Assembly: GCF_000348685.1 (NCBI RefSeq)
Contig: NZ_ANLA01000004.1
Coordinates: forward strand, 1-64,000
Direction of reading: 5' to 3'
DNA: 64,000 bases
From: Xanthomarina gelatinilytica
GTDB taxonomy: Bacteria; Bacteroidota; Bacteroidia; Flavobacteriales; Flavobacteriaceae
The notes beneath the pieces were generated by a model. It was given only the letters and a program-made list of their open reading frames with translations. It searched no databases and was not told the origin of the DNA. Position 1 is the stretch's first letter. Each line of letters starts with the position of its first letter. Below are positions 16,792 to 25,236 of the stretch, piece after piece. The position numbers were made by a program, and so were the translations under genes.

Positions 16792-17238
16792 ATGAATCGC
16801 ATTTTATATCTTATTTTATTGGCTTTAATTACTGTATCCTGTAGCAAAAGTGACGATAACGATAACAACAACCAATATATACCCAATGTAACTTTTGATA
16901 CTGGAAATTTGGTAAACACCAACTTACCTCAATACAGCCAGTTAAAGTACGCCAATAACCATGTTGTGTTAAACAACAATTATGGGATTAATGGTGTGGT
17001 GATCTATTTTGCTGGTGGCACAAATTATAGTGCTTTTGAGTTAAGCGACCCAAACCATCCCCTAAGCGAATGTTCCACGCTATCGGTTGAAGATGTAATT
17101 GCTACCTGTAATTGTGATGATGGCAATAGTTATGATATATTAAGTGGAAACATTCAACCCGGTACTACAGGGCAGTATGCCTTAAAACGTTATTATGTTG
17201 AAGTTCTTGGAGACATTATTAGGGTTTACAACAACTAA
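16792..17238 (+). CDS. Lipoprotein with Rieske-like fold, cluster ligands altered
   Basis: This 148-aa protein starts with a lipoprotein signal (LLALITVSCSKSDD, Cys 17). The second half follows the order of a Rieske ferredoxin domain: FELSDPNHPLSECSTLSV, then CNCDDGNSYDILSGNIQPG, then LKRYYVEVLGDIIRVYN. In a functional Rieske centre the ligand pairs are CxH and CxxH. Here they appear as CST and CNCD, so both histidines are missing. I infer a Rieske-fold protein that does not bind a normal [2Fe-2S] cluster, probably at the outer membrane surface. Its function is unknown. It converges with the P-type ATPase gene. Confidence 0.6.
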   Translation: MNRILYLILLALITVSCSKSDDNDNNNQYIPNVTFDTGNLVNTNLPQYSQLKYANNHVVLNNNYGINGVVIYFAGGTNYSAFELSDPNHPLSECSTLSVEDVIATCNCDDGNSYDILSGNIQPGTTGQYALKRYYVEVLGDIIRVYNN

Positions 17239-17279
17239 ATAGTATGTAAATAACTCCTGAAAGACCAGGTTATTCCATC

Positions 17280-19253
17280 CTAATCCATTTTAAAACGCAA
17301 CAATCTTAAGGCATTTATTACCACTACAATGGTGGAACCTTCATGAAAAAGTACAGCCAGACCTATGTTGGTAAGTCCTAAAATGGTTACTGGAACCAAC
17401 AAGGCAACCACTCCCAAACTAATAAAAATATTTTGTTTGATAATACGTTTGGATTCCCTACTCAATCCAATTACAAAAGGGAGCATTTCAATTTTATCGG
17501 ACATTAAAGCAACATCGGCAGTTTCTAAAGCCACATCGCTTCCAGCTGCTCCCATGGCAACACTTACAGTACTTAAGGCCATAGCAGGAGCATCGTTAAC
17601 ACCATCTCCAACCATGGCTATTTTTTTGTCTTCTTGAAGCAGTTTTTTTATGGCATCCACCTTATCTTCTGGCAACAGATTCCCTTTAGCTTCTGTTAAA
17701 CCTATTTGTTTTGCTATGGTATCTCCAACATTTTGATGATCTCCAGTAAGCATGATCATACGTTTGATACCAATCTCTTTTAAACGCTTTAAAGTACTTA
17801 CGGCTGTTTTTCTTGGCACATCCATCACACTTATTAGTCCAGCAATGCTTTGGTTATAAGCTACCAGCATAACTGTATGTCCTTGCTTAAGCAAATCGTT
17901 CATTTTTGTGGCTATCGTGTCTGACACAGCAATGCCTTCATCCATCATGAGTTTGCCGTTTCCTATAAGAACTTTTTGGTGCTTATACATGGCCTCTATG
18001 CCTTTTCCTTGAATGGCATTTATGTTGGAAGCCTTTCCTAAATAATCCAATTGGTATTGCTCTTTGATGTCTTTAGAAATAGCTTTTGCCAGTGGATGAT
18101 TGCTTAAGCTTTCTACCTCTAATACCAATTGTAAAAAGTCGGTTTCATTAAAATCGTTAACAGGGATTACATGGGTTAACTTTGGTTTTCCTTCGGTGAG
18201 TGTTCCTGTTTTATCGAAGGCTATGGTAGAAATGGTCCCTAAGTCCTCTAAAGCTTTCCCTCCTTTTATTAAAACCCCTTTTTGAGCAGCTCTTGCAATC
18301 CCACTTAATACAGCGCTTGGCGTAGAAATAGCTAAAGCACAAGGACTAGCTGCTACCAAAACAGTTATGGCACGATACAAGCTTTCTGAAAATGTTTCGT
18401 CTATTATTACATAAGCAAAACAAAGTGTGATCACCAATATTAAAACTATAGGCACATAAATTTTCTCGAATTTTTTGGTGAGACGTTGGGTTGGAGATTT
18501 CTGGGTCTCTACTTCACTTACCATTTTTATTAATCTGGCAACTGTAGAGTCTGAACTGAGCTTTAAAACCAAAACCTCGATATGGCCATCGCCATTTATG
18601 GTTCCTGTAAATGCAATATGATTTTTATCTATGTCCTTAAAATCCGGTAATTGATCTGTAGTTGCAATTGCCGTTTTGTCAACTGGCATGCTTTCTCCAG
18701 TAATAGGTGCTTGGTTGATGCTGCTGTTTCCGGTTACAATCACGCCATCTGCTGCAATTTTTGTATGAGGTCTTACAACAAATATGTCGTTGATTTTTAG
18801 GTCTTCGACAGGGGTTTCTACAAGTTTGCCATCCTTTTTAACCAAAGCCATTTTAGGCGATAAATCGCTTAAGGCTTCTATGGATTTGGTAGCCTTGTTC
18901 ATGGCATAGCTTTCCAGGGCATGACCCAAACTGAATAAAAACAACAGCAGTGCTCCTTCTGCCCAACTGCCAATATAGGCTGCACCAATAGCAGCAGCTA
19001 TCATAAGAAAATCTATATCGAAACCTCCTTTGGATATTTTCTTTGTGGCTTCAATAGAAATAAAATAGCCACCAAAAAAGTAAGAGATAATGTATGCCGC
19101 CAAGGAAACCCAATCAGGATCTACATGAGTTTTTTGTAAAATAAAGCCCAATAAGAGAAAAAAACCACATAGCAAGGAAAAATACAATTCTGTTTTTTTT
19201 CCAAAAATACCACTATGAGCATGATTGTGAGCGTGTTCTTTGTGTTTATCCAT
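17280..19253 (-). CDS. Heavy-metal P1B-type ATPase, P1B-4 signature
   Basis: This 657-aa metal-exporting ATPase has DKTGTLTEGKP near residue 347 (phosphorylated Asp), SNHPLAKAI as the HP motif and GDGVNDAPAMA in the hinge. Metal selectivity residues are ASPCALA near residue 303 and FHEGSTIVV near residue 637. SPC with HEGS/T is the signature of the P1B-4 group, which exports Co, Fe, Zn or Cd rather than Cu. There is no N-terminal HMA domain; instead the N-terminus is His-rich (MDKHKEHAHNHAHSG). About six membrane segments are visible, as expected for P1B-4. It is the last gene of the efflux operon, 10 bp after the adaptor gene. Confidence 0.93.
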   Translation of the reverse strand: MDKHKEHAHNHAHSGIFGKKTELYFSLLCGFFLLLGFILQKTHVDPDWVSLAAYIISYFFGGYFISIEATKKISKGGFDIDFLMIAAAIGAAYIGSWAEGALLLFLFSLGHALESYAMNKATKSIEALSDLSPKMALVKKDGKLVETPVEDLKINDIFVVRPHTKIAADGVIVTGNSSINQAPITGESMPVDKTAIATTDQLPDFKDIDKNHIAFTGTINGDGHIEVLVLKLSSDSTVARLIKMVSEVETQKSPTQRLTKKFEKIYVPIVLILVITLCFAYVIIDETFSESLYRAITVLVAASPCALAISTPSAVLSGIARAAQKGVLIKGGKALEDLGTISTIAFDKTGTLTEGKPKLTHVIPVNDFNETDFLQLVLEVESLSNHPLAKAISKDIKEQYQLDYLGKASNINAIQGKGIEAMYKHQKVLIGNGKLMMDEGIAVSDTIATKMNDLLKQGHTVMLVAYNQSIAGLISVMDVPRKTAVSTLKRLKEIGIKRMIMLTGDHQNVGDTIAKQIGLTEAKGNLLPEDKVDAIKKLLQEDKKIAMVGDGVNDAPAMALSTVSVAMGAAGSDVALETADVALMSDKIEMLPFVIGLSRESKRIIKQNIFISLGVVALLVPVTILGLTNIGLAVLFHEGSTIVVVINALRLLRFKMD

Positions 19254-19263
19254 AAATCATTTT

Positions 19264-20409
19264 TTAATGGTCGTGACCTCCACCTCCTTCATTAAGCAAC
19301 ATATAAGTGCCTGTGGTTAAAATACGTTTGTTTTTTAAATCTTCTGAATTTAAAATTTCAACAAAATCTTCGGTTTCCAAACCTTTAACAACTTTTATTT
19401 TTTCCAACTGATATTCATTTGCTGTTTCATTCTTTAAAACTAACACAAAAAAATTAGCTTCTGCTTCAATAAGGGCTTCTTTTGGCAAAGCCATACGATT
19501 GACATTGCTAATTACAATATTGGCTTCTGCAAACATCCCAACCACAAACTGAGCCTGACCTTCCTCAATATGACCATGGATTTTAACACGTCTGTTTGTT
19601 TCGTCTATGGTTGTACCAACCAAATGTACATCGGCTTTAAAAATACTATCTGTTGCTTCAGGGATTGTAAACAAAATGTCTTGGCCTTTTTTGATTTTTA
19701 AAATATCTTTTTCAAAAACGGAAAGCTCTAAATGAATGTGATCTGTATCCACAATTTCCATAATGGTATCTGAAGGTGACACATAGCTACCGTTACTTAC
19801 CATGACTTTGGTAACATTTCCTGCAATGGGAGCATACAGATTAATGGTGGAACTTATTTGCCCTTGCTCTACCAAAGTTGGGTTTAGGTTCATCATCTGC
19901 AACTTTTTTCGCAACCCATTGTAAAGCGCCAAATTGCTTTTATAAGCGCTTTCGGCTTTTAGGAAGTTTTTTTGAGAAGTAATATTTTCGTTATATAAGG
20001 TTTCTTGTCTGTTAAACTCAGATTTTAAATAGCTTAACTGCTCTGCCACTTCTAAATAGTTTTGCTGAATTTCTACATATTCCGGATTTTCCAAGGTAAC
20101 CAACAACTGCCCTTTTTTTACCCTGTCTCCAATCAACAAAGGTGTTTTTGTAACATAACCTCCTATAAAAGTGGCCACACTGGACCTGTTGTGTGGAGGG
20201 ACATCTATCATGCCATTGGCCTTAACGGTTTCAGAGAACACTTGTTCTGAAATAGTGCCAAAGGCCATTTGCTCACCTTCAAACTGTTGTTTGGTAACAA
20301 GCATTTCATTGGAATCTGCATGAACTTCTTCAACAGCTTCATTGTTTTTTTCTGAATTTCCACAAGCTGCTAATACCAGTGAAAACAATACGATATATAG
20401 GTTTTTCAT
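19264..20409 (-). CDS. RND efflux periplasmic adaptor (CzcB/CusB family) lipoprotein
   Basis: This 381-aa membrane-fusion protein links the RND pump to its outer-membrane channel. It starts with a lipoprotein signal (FSLVLAACGNSEKN, Cys 16). The middle shows the barrel-sandwich half-motifs VKKGQLLVTLENPEY and LYAPIAGNVTKVMVSNG around a coiled-coil hairpin. The C-terminus ends in GGGGHDH, which may bind metal. It begins 2 bp after the stop of the pump gene, so both come from one mRNA. Family members in this setting export divalent cations. Confidence 0.93.
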   Translation of the reverse strand: MKNLYIVLFSLVLAACGNSEKNNEAVEEVHADSNEMLVTKQQFEGEQMAFGTISEQVFSETVKANGMIDVPPHNRSSVATFIGGYVTKTPLLIGDRVKKGQLLVTLENPEYVEIQQNYLEVAEQLSYLKSEFNRQETLYNENITSQKNFLKAESAYKSNLALYNGLRKKLQMMNLNPTLVEQGQISSTINLYAPIAGNVTKVMVSNGSYVSPSDTIMEIVDTDHIHLELSVFEKDILKIKKGQDILFTIPEATDSIFKADVHLVGTTIDETNRRVKIHGHIEEGQAQFVVGMFAEANIVISNVNRMALPKEALIEAEANFFVLVLKNETANEYQLEKIKVVKGLETEDFVEILNSEDLKNKRILTTGTYMLLNEGGGGHDH

Positions 20410-20411
20410 TT

Positions 20412-23400
20412 TTATAAAATTAAATAATTGATAGCAATAATTGTTTGATTGTAAGTATTTAAATTATCCAGATATGTGAGTTCAATATCTTTTGCTGTTT
20501 CAATACTTTGTATATACTGAAAGAAATCTATTTCGCCTTCTTTAAAGGTGCGTTCAGCTGTTTTAATAATTTCTTCTGAAAGGGTTTTCCCTTGGGTTTC
20601 GTAATAATTTATGGCTTCTTCGTATTGATTCAGTTGTGCCAATAAAGATTGGTATTCTGCTTCCAATTTCACCTGATAGTCCACTTGTTGTTCTTCTGCC
20701 ACTTCTTGAGCTATTTTAGAAGCTTTTATTTTTGAAGCATTGCCCCTAAAAAACAAAGGGATTTTTATGCCAAAGGTATAACCTACCAGGTTTCTGTTAA
20801 TCCCACTGTTGGTTCCTTGGAAATATTCCACGTTTAAATCTGGTAAAAGACTTTGCTTTTCTTTTTGGTTCAATGCTTTGTAATATGCTTTGGAAAGCTC
20901 AAATGTCTGTAACCCCAAATTGTCTGTCATGGTTACTTTTTCCAATGGCAATTTTTCCAGAGGTTGGTTCGCTATGTGCAAACTATCTGTTTGCACCACT
21001 TTTTTTAACTGTTCGTTGGCCAAAACAATGTCCTGTAAAGCTTGATTGTATAACGTTTCAAGTTGTTTTTGTTTGGATTGAGCTGTAATCAGTTCCAGAT
21101 AATTGGTCTCTCCAAGTTCAAACCTGCGTTTGGCAGACACAGCAAAATTTTGATATAAACTATCCAAAAACCGATACGTTTGCGCTTTGTTTTTTGCATA
21201 TCGTAATTGATAGTATTTAGAATACACATCGCGTTTTAAATATTGCAATTGAATGCTGTATTGCGATTCCTGCAATTGATATTGTGTTTTATTCACTTTT
21301 TTATCGGCAAAATAAACCGTTGGGAACTTAAAGTCCTGCGAAATGCCAAACACCTTTAAAGGCTCGTTATTTGCAGCCAAATTACTTTCATCGTAGTTAT
21401 AAAACAAGGCCGTTTTATCAAAACTAAAGGCACTTTCCACCAAAGCATTGGCTTCGTCAACTTTTAAGGAAGCCGCTTTTAAACCTGAGTTGTTTTCTAT
21501 GGCCAAACTCAAAGTTTCCTCAATGGTTAAAGGTTGTTGTTGTGCTTTCATTTGAAATGAAAGAAACAATATCAAGATAAGCGTAACACTATTTTTGTTC
21601 ATTTTAAGATCTTTTTTTTGTTCTACCCAAGCATAAATAACAGGAAGTACCACGAGGGTTAAAATAGTGGCACTAACCAAGCCTCCAATAACAACTGTTG
21701 CCAAGGGACGTTGTACCTCAGCTCCAGCATTGGTTGAAATTGCCATAGGCAAAAACCCAAGTGCAGCAGCTGCAGCAGTTAACAAAACAGGACGTAAACG
21801 CTCGCTTGTACCACGTTTTATACGCTCTTCAATATTTTTGATGCCTTGTTCCTTAAGTTCTTTAAAGTGTTCAATAAGCACAATACCATTTAAAACCGCT
21901 ATTCCAAACAAGGCTATAAAACCAACACCTGCAGAGATACTAAAAGGCAAATCCCTAAACCACAATAGCAGGATACCACCAACTGCTGAAAGAGGAATGG
22001 CTGTATAAATCATTAACGCATCTTTCACCGAATGAAAAGCAAAATAAAGCAAGATGAATATGAGCACCAAGGCTATAGGAACGGCTACCAACAAACGCGC
22101 TTTGGCACTTTGTAGGTTTTCAAATTGCCCTCCATAGGTAATGCTGTAACCTGTTGGCAGATCTAACTGATTATTAATGATTTGTTGTACATCGTCCACA
22201 ACAGATTGCAGGTCTCTGTTCCTAACGTTAATACCAACCACTATACGACGTTTGGTATCGTCCCTTGAAATTTTTGCAGGACCTGTTGTGTAAGTAATGT
22301 CTGCCAATTCACTTAATGGTATTTTAGAACCGTTAGGAGTATCTACATAAAGGTTTTTTAGGCTTTCCAGGTTTTTTCTTTGGCTTTTGTCCAAGCGGAT
22401 CACCAAATCGAAACGTTTTTCACCTTCAAAGACGGAACCCACTGTTCCACCAGCAAACCCCATGGAAATTAGTTGGTTTAAATCGGAAATATTCAAGCCA
22501 TATCTGGCTATTTTGCTTCGGTTGAATTTAACACTCATTTGAGGTAAGCCTTCAACTTTTTCAACAATAATATCCGATGCACCTTCCACATCTTCAATTA
22601 GGGTTTTGATCTCATTGGCTTTATTGGATAGGATTGTTAAATCTTCCCCAAAGATTTTAATGGCCACATCTGCCCTAACCCCAGTAACCAACTCGTTAAA
22701 ACGCATTTCAATAGGTTGTGTAAATTCCACTTCCATTTCTGGAATTACAAAAAGTGCCTCCTTAAACTTGTCTGCCAATGCGTCTTTACTGGAGGCAGAC
22801 ACCCATTCTTTTTTGGGTTTCAGTTTAATAATCACATCACTTTCTTCCATGGACATGGGATCTGTTGGCACTTCGGCTGCACCAATTCTACTCACAACCT
22901 GTTCCACCTCTGGAAAATTATCAAGTAAAATCTGTTCTATCCTAGTGGTGATTTCTATGGTTTTACTTAAAGAGGTCCCTGTTTTTAAAACCGGTTGGAT
23001 CACGAAATCGCCTTCATCTAAAGTAGGCACAAATTCGCCTCCCATTCTGTTGAAAATCCAGATGCTACTTACCAACAAAATGACTGAAAAGGAAATTACC
23101 AGTCTTTTATTCAATAAAGCCCAATTTATAATTGGTTTATAAGCCTTTTTTAAAACATTCATTAATCTTACGGATATGTTCTTGTCGCTTTGAACCTGTG
23201 GTTTTAATACCAAAGAAGAAATGACTGGTACATAGGTTAAACAAAAAATCATGGCTCCAACCAAAGCAAAACTGAAGGTCATGGCCATAGGTTTAAACAT
23301 TTTTCCTTCAATGCCACTCAATGATAAAATAGGGATAAATACGATTAAAATGATAAGCTGCCCGAAAATGGCAGAATTCATCATTCTGGATGAACTTTTT

Positions 23401-24725
23401 AAAGTAATGGCATCAATATCTGCTTGCTGATCTTTTCTGGAAAGAGATTTAATTTTAGCTGTTTGTGCTGTTATTTGGAAAGCAATAAACTCTACAATAA
23501 TGACAGCTCCATCAATGATAATCCCAAAATCTATGGCTCCAAGACTCATTAAATTGGCATCAACACCAAAGAGATTCATCATGGAAATGGCAAACAATAA
23601 ACTCAATGGAATAACTGAAGCCACAACCAAGCCTGAACGCCAGTTTCCCAAGAGCAAAACCACTACAAAAATAACAATAAGGGAACCTAAAATTAAGTTT
23701 TCGGCAACTGTAAAGGTGGTTTTGTTTATCAGTTCGGTTCTTTCCAAAAAGCCATTGATGTAAACACCTTCTGGCAGTGTGTGCTGTATGGCATCTACGC
23801 GTTCTTTAACATCGTTTATAATTTTACTGGAATTGCCATCCTTAAGCATCATAATCTGACCCAAAACTTTTTCGCCTTCACCATTTCCGGTAATAGCTCC
23901 AAAACGTGTGGCACTACCAAAACCAACTTTTGCAATGTCTTTGATGTAAATTGGAACACCATCGTTTTTAACCACAATATTGCCAATATCTTCCAGTGAG
24001 GCCACCAAGCCTTCTCCTCTAATAAAAAATGCTTGATTGGTTTTCTCAATATAACCACCACCTGCAACACTGTTGTTCTTTTCTAAAGCATCATATATTT
24101 CTGAAACCGAAATATTCATGGCATTTAGTTTTTGAGGGTTGATGGCCACTTCATATTGTTTTAAAAAACCTCCCCAAGTATTTACTTCAACCACACCTGG
24201 GATTCCAGACAATTGACGTTTTACAATCCAATCTTGAATGGTTCTTAAATCGGTTATGGAATAGTTGTCTTTGTATTCTGGCTTAACATCTAAAATATAT
24301 TGGTAAATTTCTCCCAATCCAGTGGTAATTGGCCCCATTTCTGGAGATCCGAAACCTTCTGGGATTTTCTCGGAAGCCGATTTTATTTTTTCTGCAATAA
24401 GTTGCCTTGGCAAATAAGTACCCAAAGCGTCTTCAAAAACAATGGTAACTACAGATAGCCCAAATTTTGAAACGGAACGGATTTCCACCACTCCTGGTAA
24501 ATTGGCCATTTCCAGTTCCACTGGATAAGTAATAAATTGCTCTACATCTTGTGTGGATAAATTTCTGGAAGTAGTAATAACCTGTACTTGGTTATTGGTA
24601 ATATCTGGAACGGCTCCAATAGGTATTTGGGTTAAGGAAAAAATTCCAAAACCAACTACAAAAGCCATAAAAAGTAGAATAATAAGTTTATTCTTTAAAC
24701 TAAATTTAATGATGTTCTCTAACAT
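20412..24725 (-). CDS. CzcA-type RND heavy-metal pump fused to a TolC-like outer-membrane factor
   Basis: One uninterrupted 1437-codon frame holds two proteins. Residues 1-1041 are a full RND pump; the TM4 motif DFGIIIDGAVIIVE near residue 397 matches the divalent-cation (Zn/Co/Cd/Ni) class rather than the Cu/Ag class, and GGEFVPTLDEGDFVIQP is present near residue 570. Residues 1042-1437 begin MNKNSVTLILILFLSF...AQQQ, a signal-peptide-like start, followed by an outer-membrane efflux protein (about 396 aa, with LTIEETLSLAIENN and a second long coiled coil). No stop or frameshift separates the two parts. The Met at 1042 could also be an internal start that yields a free channel. Fused pump-channel proteins occur in other Flavobacteriia. 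The proton-driven pump sits in the inner membrane. Confidence 0.92.
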   Translation of the reverse strand: MLENIIKFSLKNKLIILLFMAFVVGFGIFSLTQIPIGAVPDITNNQVQVITTSRNLSTQDVEQFITYPVELEMANLPGVVEIRSVSKFGLSVVTIVFEDALGTYLPRQLIAEKIKSASEKIPEGFGSPEMGPITTGLGEIYQYILDVKPEYKDNYSITDLRTIQDWIVKRQLSGIPGVVEVNTWGGFLKQYEVAINPQKLNAMNISVSEIYDALEKNNSVAGGGYIEKTNQAFFIRGEGLVASLEDIGNIVVKNDGVPIYIKDIAKVGFGSATRFGAITGNGEGEKVLGQIMMLKDGNSSKIINDVKERVDAIQHTLPEGVYINGFLERTELINKTTFTVAENLILGSLIVIFVVVLLLGNWRSGLVVASVIPLSLLFAISMMNLFGVDANLMSLGAIDFGIIIDGAVIIVEFIAFQITAQTAKIKSLSRKDQQADIDAITLKSSSRMMNSAIFGQLIILIVFIPILSLSGIEGKMFKPMAMTFSFALVGAMIFCLTYVPVISSLVLKPQVQSDKNISVRLMNVLKKAYKPIINWALLNKRLVISFSVILLVSSIWIFNRMGGEFVPTLDEGDFVIQPVLKTGTSLSKTIEITTRIEQILLDNFPEVEQVVSRIGAAEVPTDPMSMEESDVIIKLKPKKEWVSASSKDALADKFKEALFVIPEMEVEFTQPIEMRFNELVTGVRADVAIKIFGEDLTILSNKANEIKTLIEDVEGASDIIVEKVEGLPQMSVKFNRSKIARYGLNISDLNQLISMGFAGGTVGSVFEGEKRFDLVIRLDKSQRKNLESLKNLYVDTPNGSKIPLSELADITYTTGPAKISRDDTKRRIVVGINVRNRDLQSVVDDVQQIINNQLDLPTGYSITYGGQFENLQSAKARLLVAVPIALVLIFILLYFAFHSVKDALMIYTAIPLSAVGGILLLWFRDLPFSISAGVGFIALFGIAVLNGIVLIEHFKELKEQGIKNIEERIKRGTSERLRPVLLTAAAAALGFLPMAISTNAGAEVQRPLATVVIGGLVSATILTLVVLPVIYAWVEQKKDLKMNKNSVTLILILFLSFQMKAQQQPLTIEETLSLAIENNSGLKAASLKVDEANALVESAFSFDKTALFYNYDESNLAANNEPLKVFGISQDFKFPTVYFADKKVNKTQYQLQESQYSIQLQYLKRDVYSKYYQLRYAKNKAQTYRFLDSLYQNFAVSAKRRFELGETNYLELITAQSKQKQLETLYNQALQDIVLANEQLKKVVQTDSLHIANQPLEKLPLEKVTMTDNLGLQTFELSKAYYKALNQKEKQSLLPDLNVEYFQGTNSGINRNLVGYTFGIKIPLFFRGNASKIKASKIAQEVAEEQQVDYQVKLEAEYQSLLAQLNQYEEAINYYETQGKTLSEEIIKTAERTFKEGEIDFFQYIQSIETAKDIELTYLDNLNTYNQTIIAINYLIL

Positions 24726-24795
24726 AATCTGGATGTGAAAAGTGGTAAGCTATTAAGAAATAGCTTAATAATAAATGATAAAAATCACGAAGGTA

Positions 24796-25182
24796 TTATG
24801 CTAATCTAGGAGGTTGAAAAACAGAAGGTTTTTCGAATAAAGAAGTAGATTCTTTGTAAAAGAAATTGAATGGGATTTCAACAAAAGGTTGATATTCCAA
24901 AGTGAAATTTAAAGTTGGAACCGTAAAGGTTACACTGTTATGGGAGCAGGTTTGATGGTGCTTAAACGGTAGTTCTTCATGACCATTGTGCTCGTTTTCG
25001 TGCTGAAATTTGGCGTCTCCATAATGTTCAGCCAAAAATTCCAAAAAAGAATCGCCATAGGTTTCCTGATGGTACTTGGCATGCTCAATCAAGGCATTTA
25101 GTTTTGAAACATCTTCAAAACTAAAGTTAAAACCCTGCATTAGAATTAAAACAGCATATGTTATGGCCACAAGTTTATTCAT
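24796..25182 (-). CDS. Small His-rich exported protein at the head of the metal efflux operon
   Basis: This 128-aa protein is not one I can name. It has an N-terminal hydrophobic signal (VAITYAVLILMQGFNFS) and a His-rich middle (HYGDAKFQHENEHNGHEE, then FKHHQTCSH). It is the first gene of the efflux operon, 70 bp before the pump gene. From its histidines and position I infer a periplasmic metal-binding or sensing role; similar short proteins accompany CzcA/CusA genes in the Bacteroidota. No transcriptional regulator is present next to the operon. Confidence 0.65.
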   Translation of the reverse strand: MNKLVAITYAVLILMQGFNFSFEDVSKLNALIEHAKYHQETYGDSFLEFLAEHYGDAKFQHENEHNGHEELPFKHHQTCSHNSVTFTVPTLNFTLEYQPFVEIPFNFFYKESTSLFEKPSVFQPPRLA

Positions 25183-25236
25183 ACCTATGCAAAGGTATAA
25201 AAAATAAACACGTTTAAGGTAACAAATGTTACATGT

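Noticed and set aside
17247-17272. Hairpin between the Rieske-like gene and the P-type ATPase gene
   Set aside because: The stem is imperfect and no T-run follows on either strand, so I do not call a terminator.
22606-23142. A 178-codon frame antisense to the RND pump
   Set aside because: It lies wholly inside a well-supported gene on the other strand and has no family-like features.
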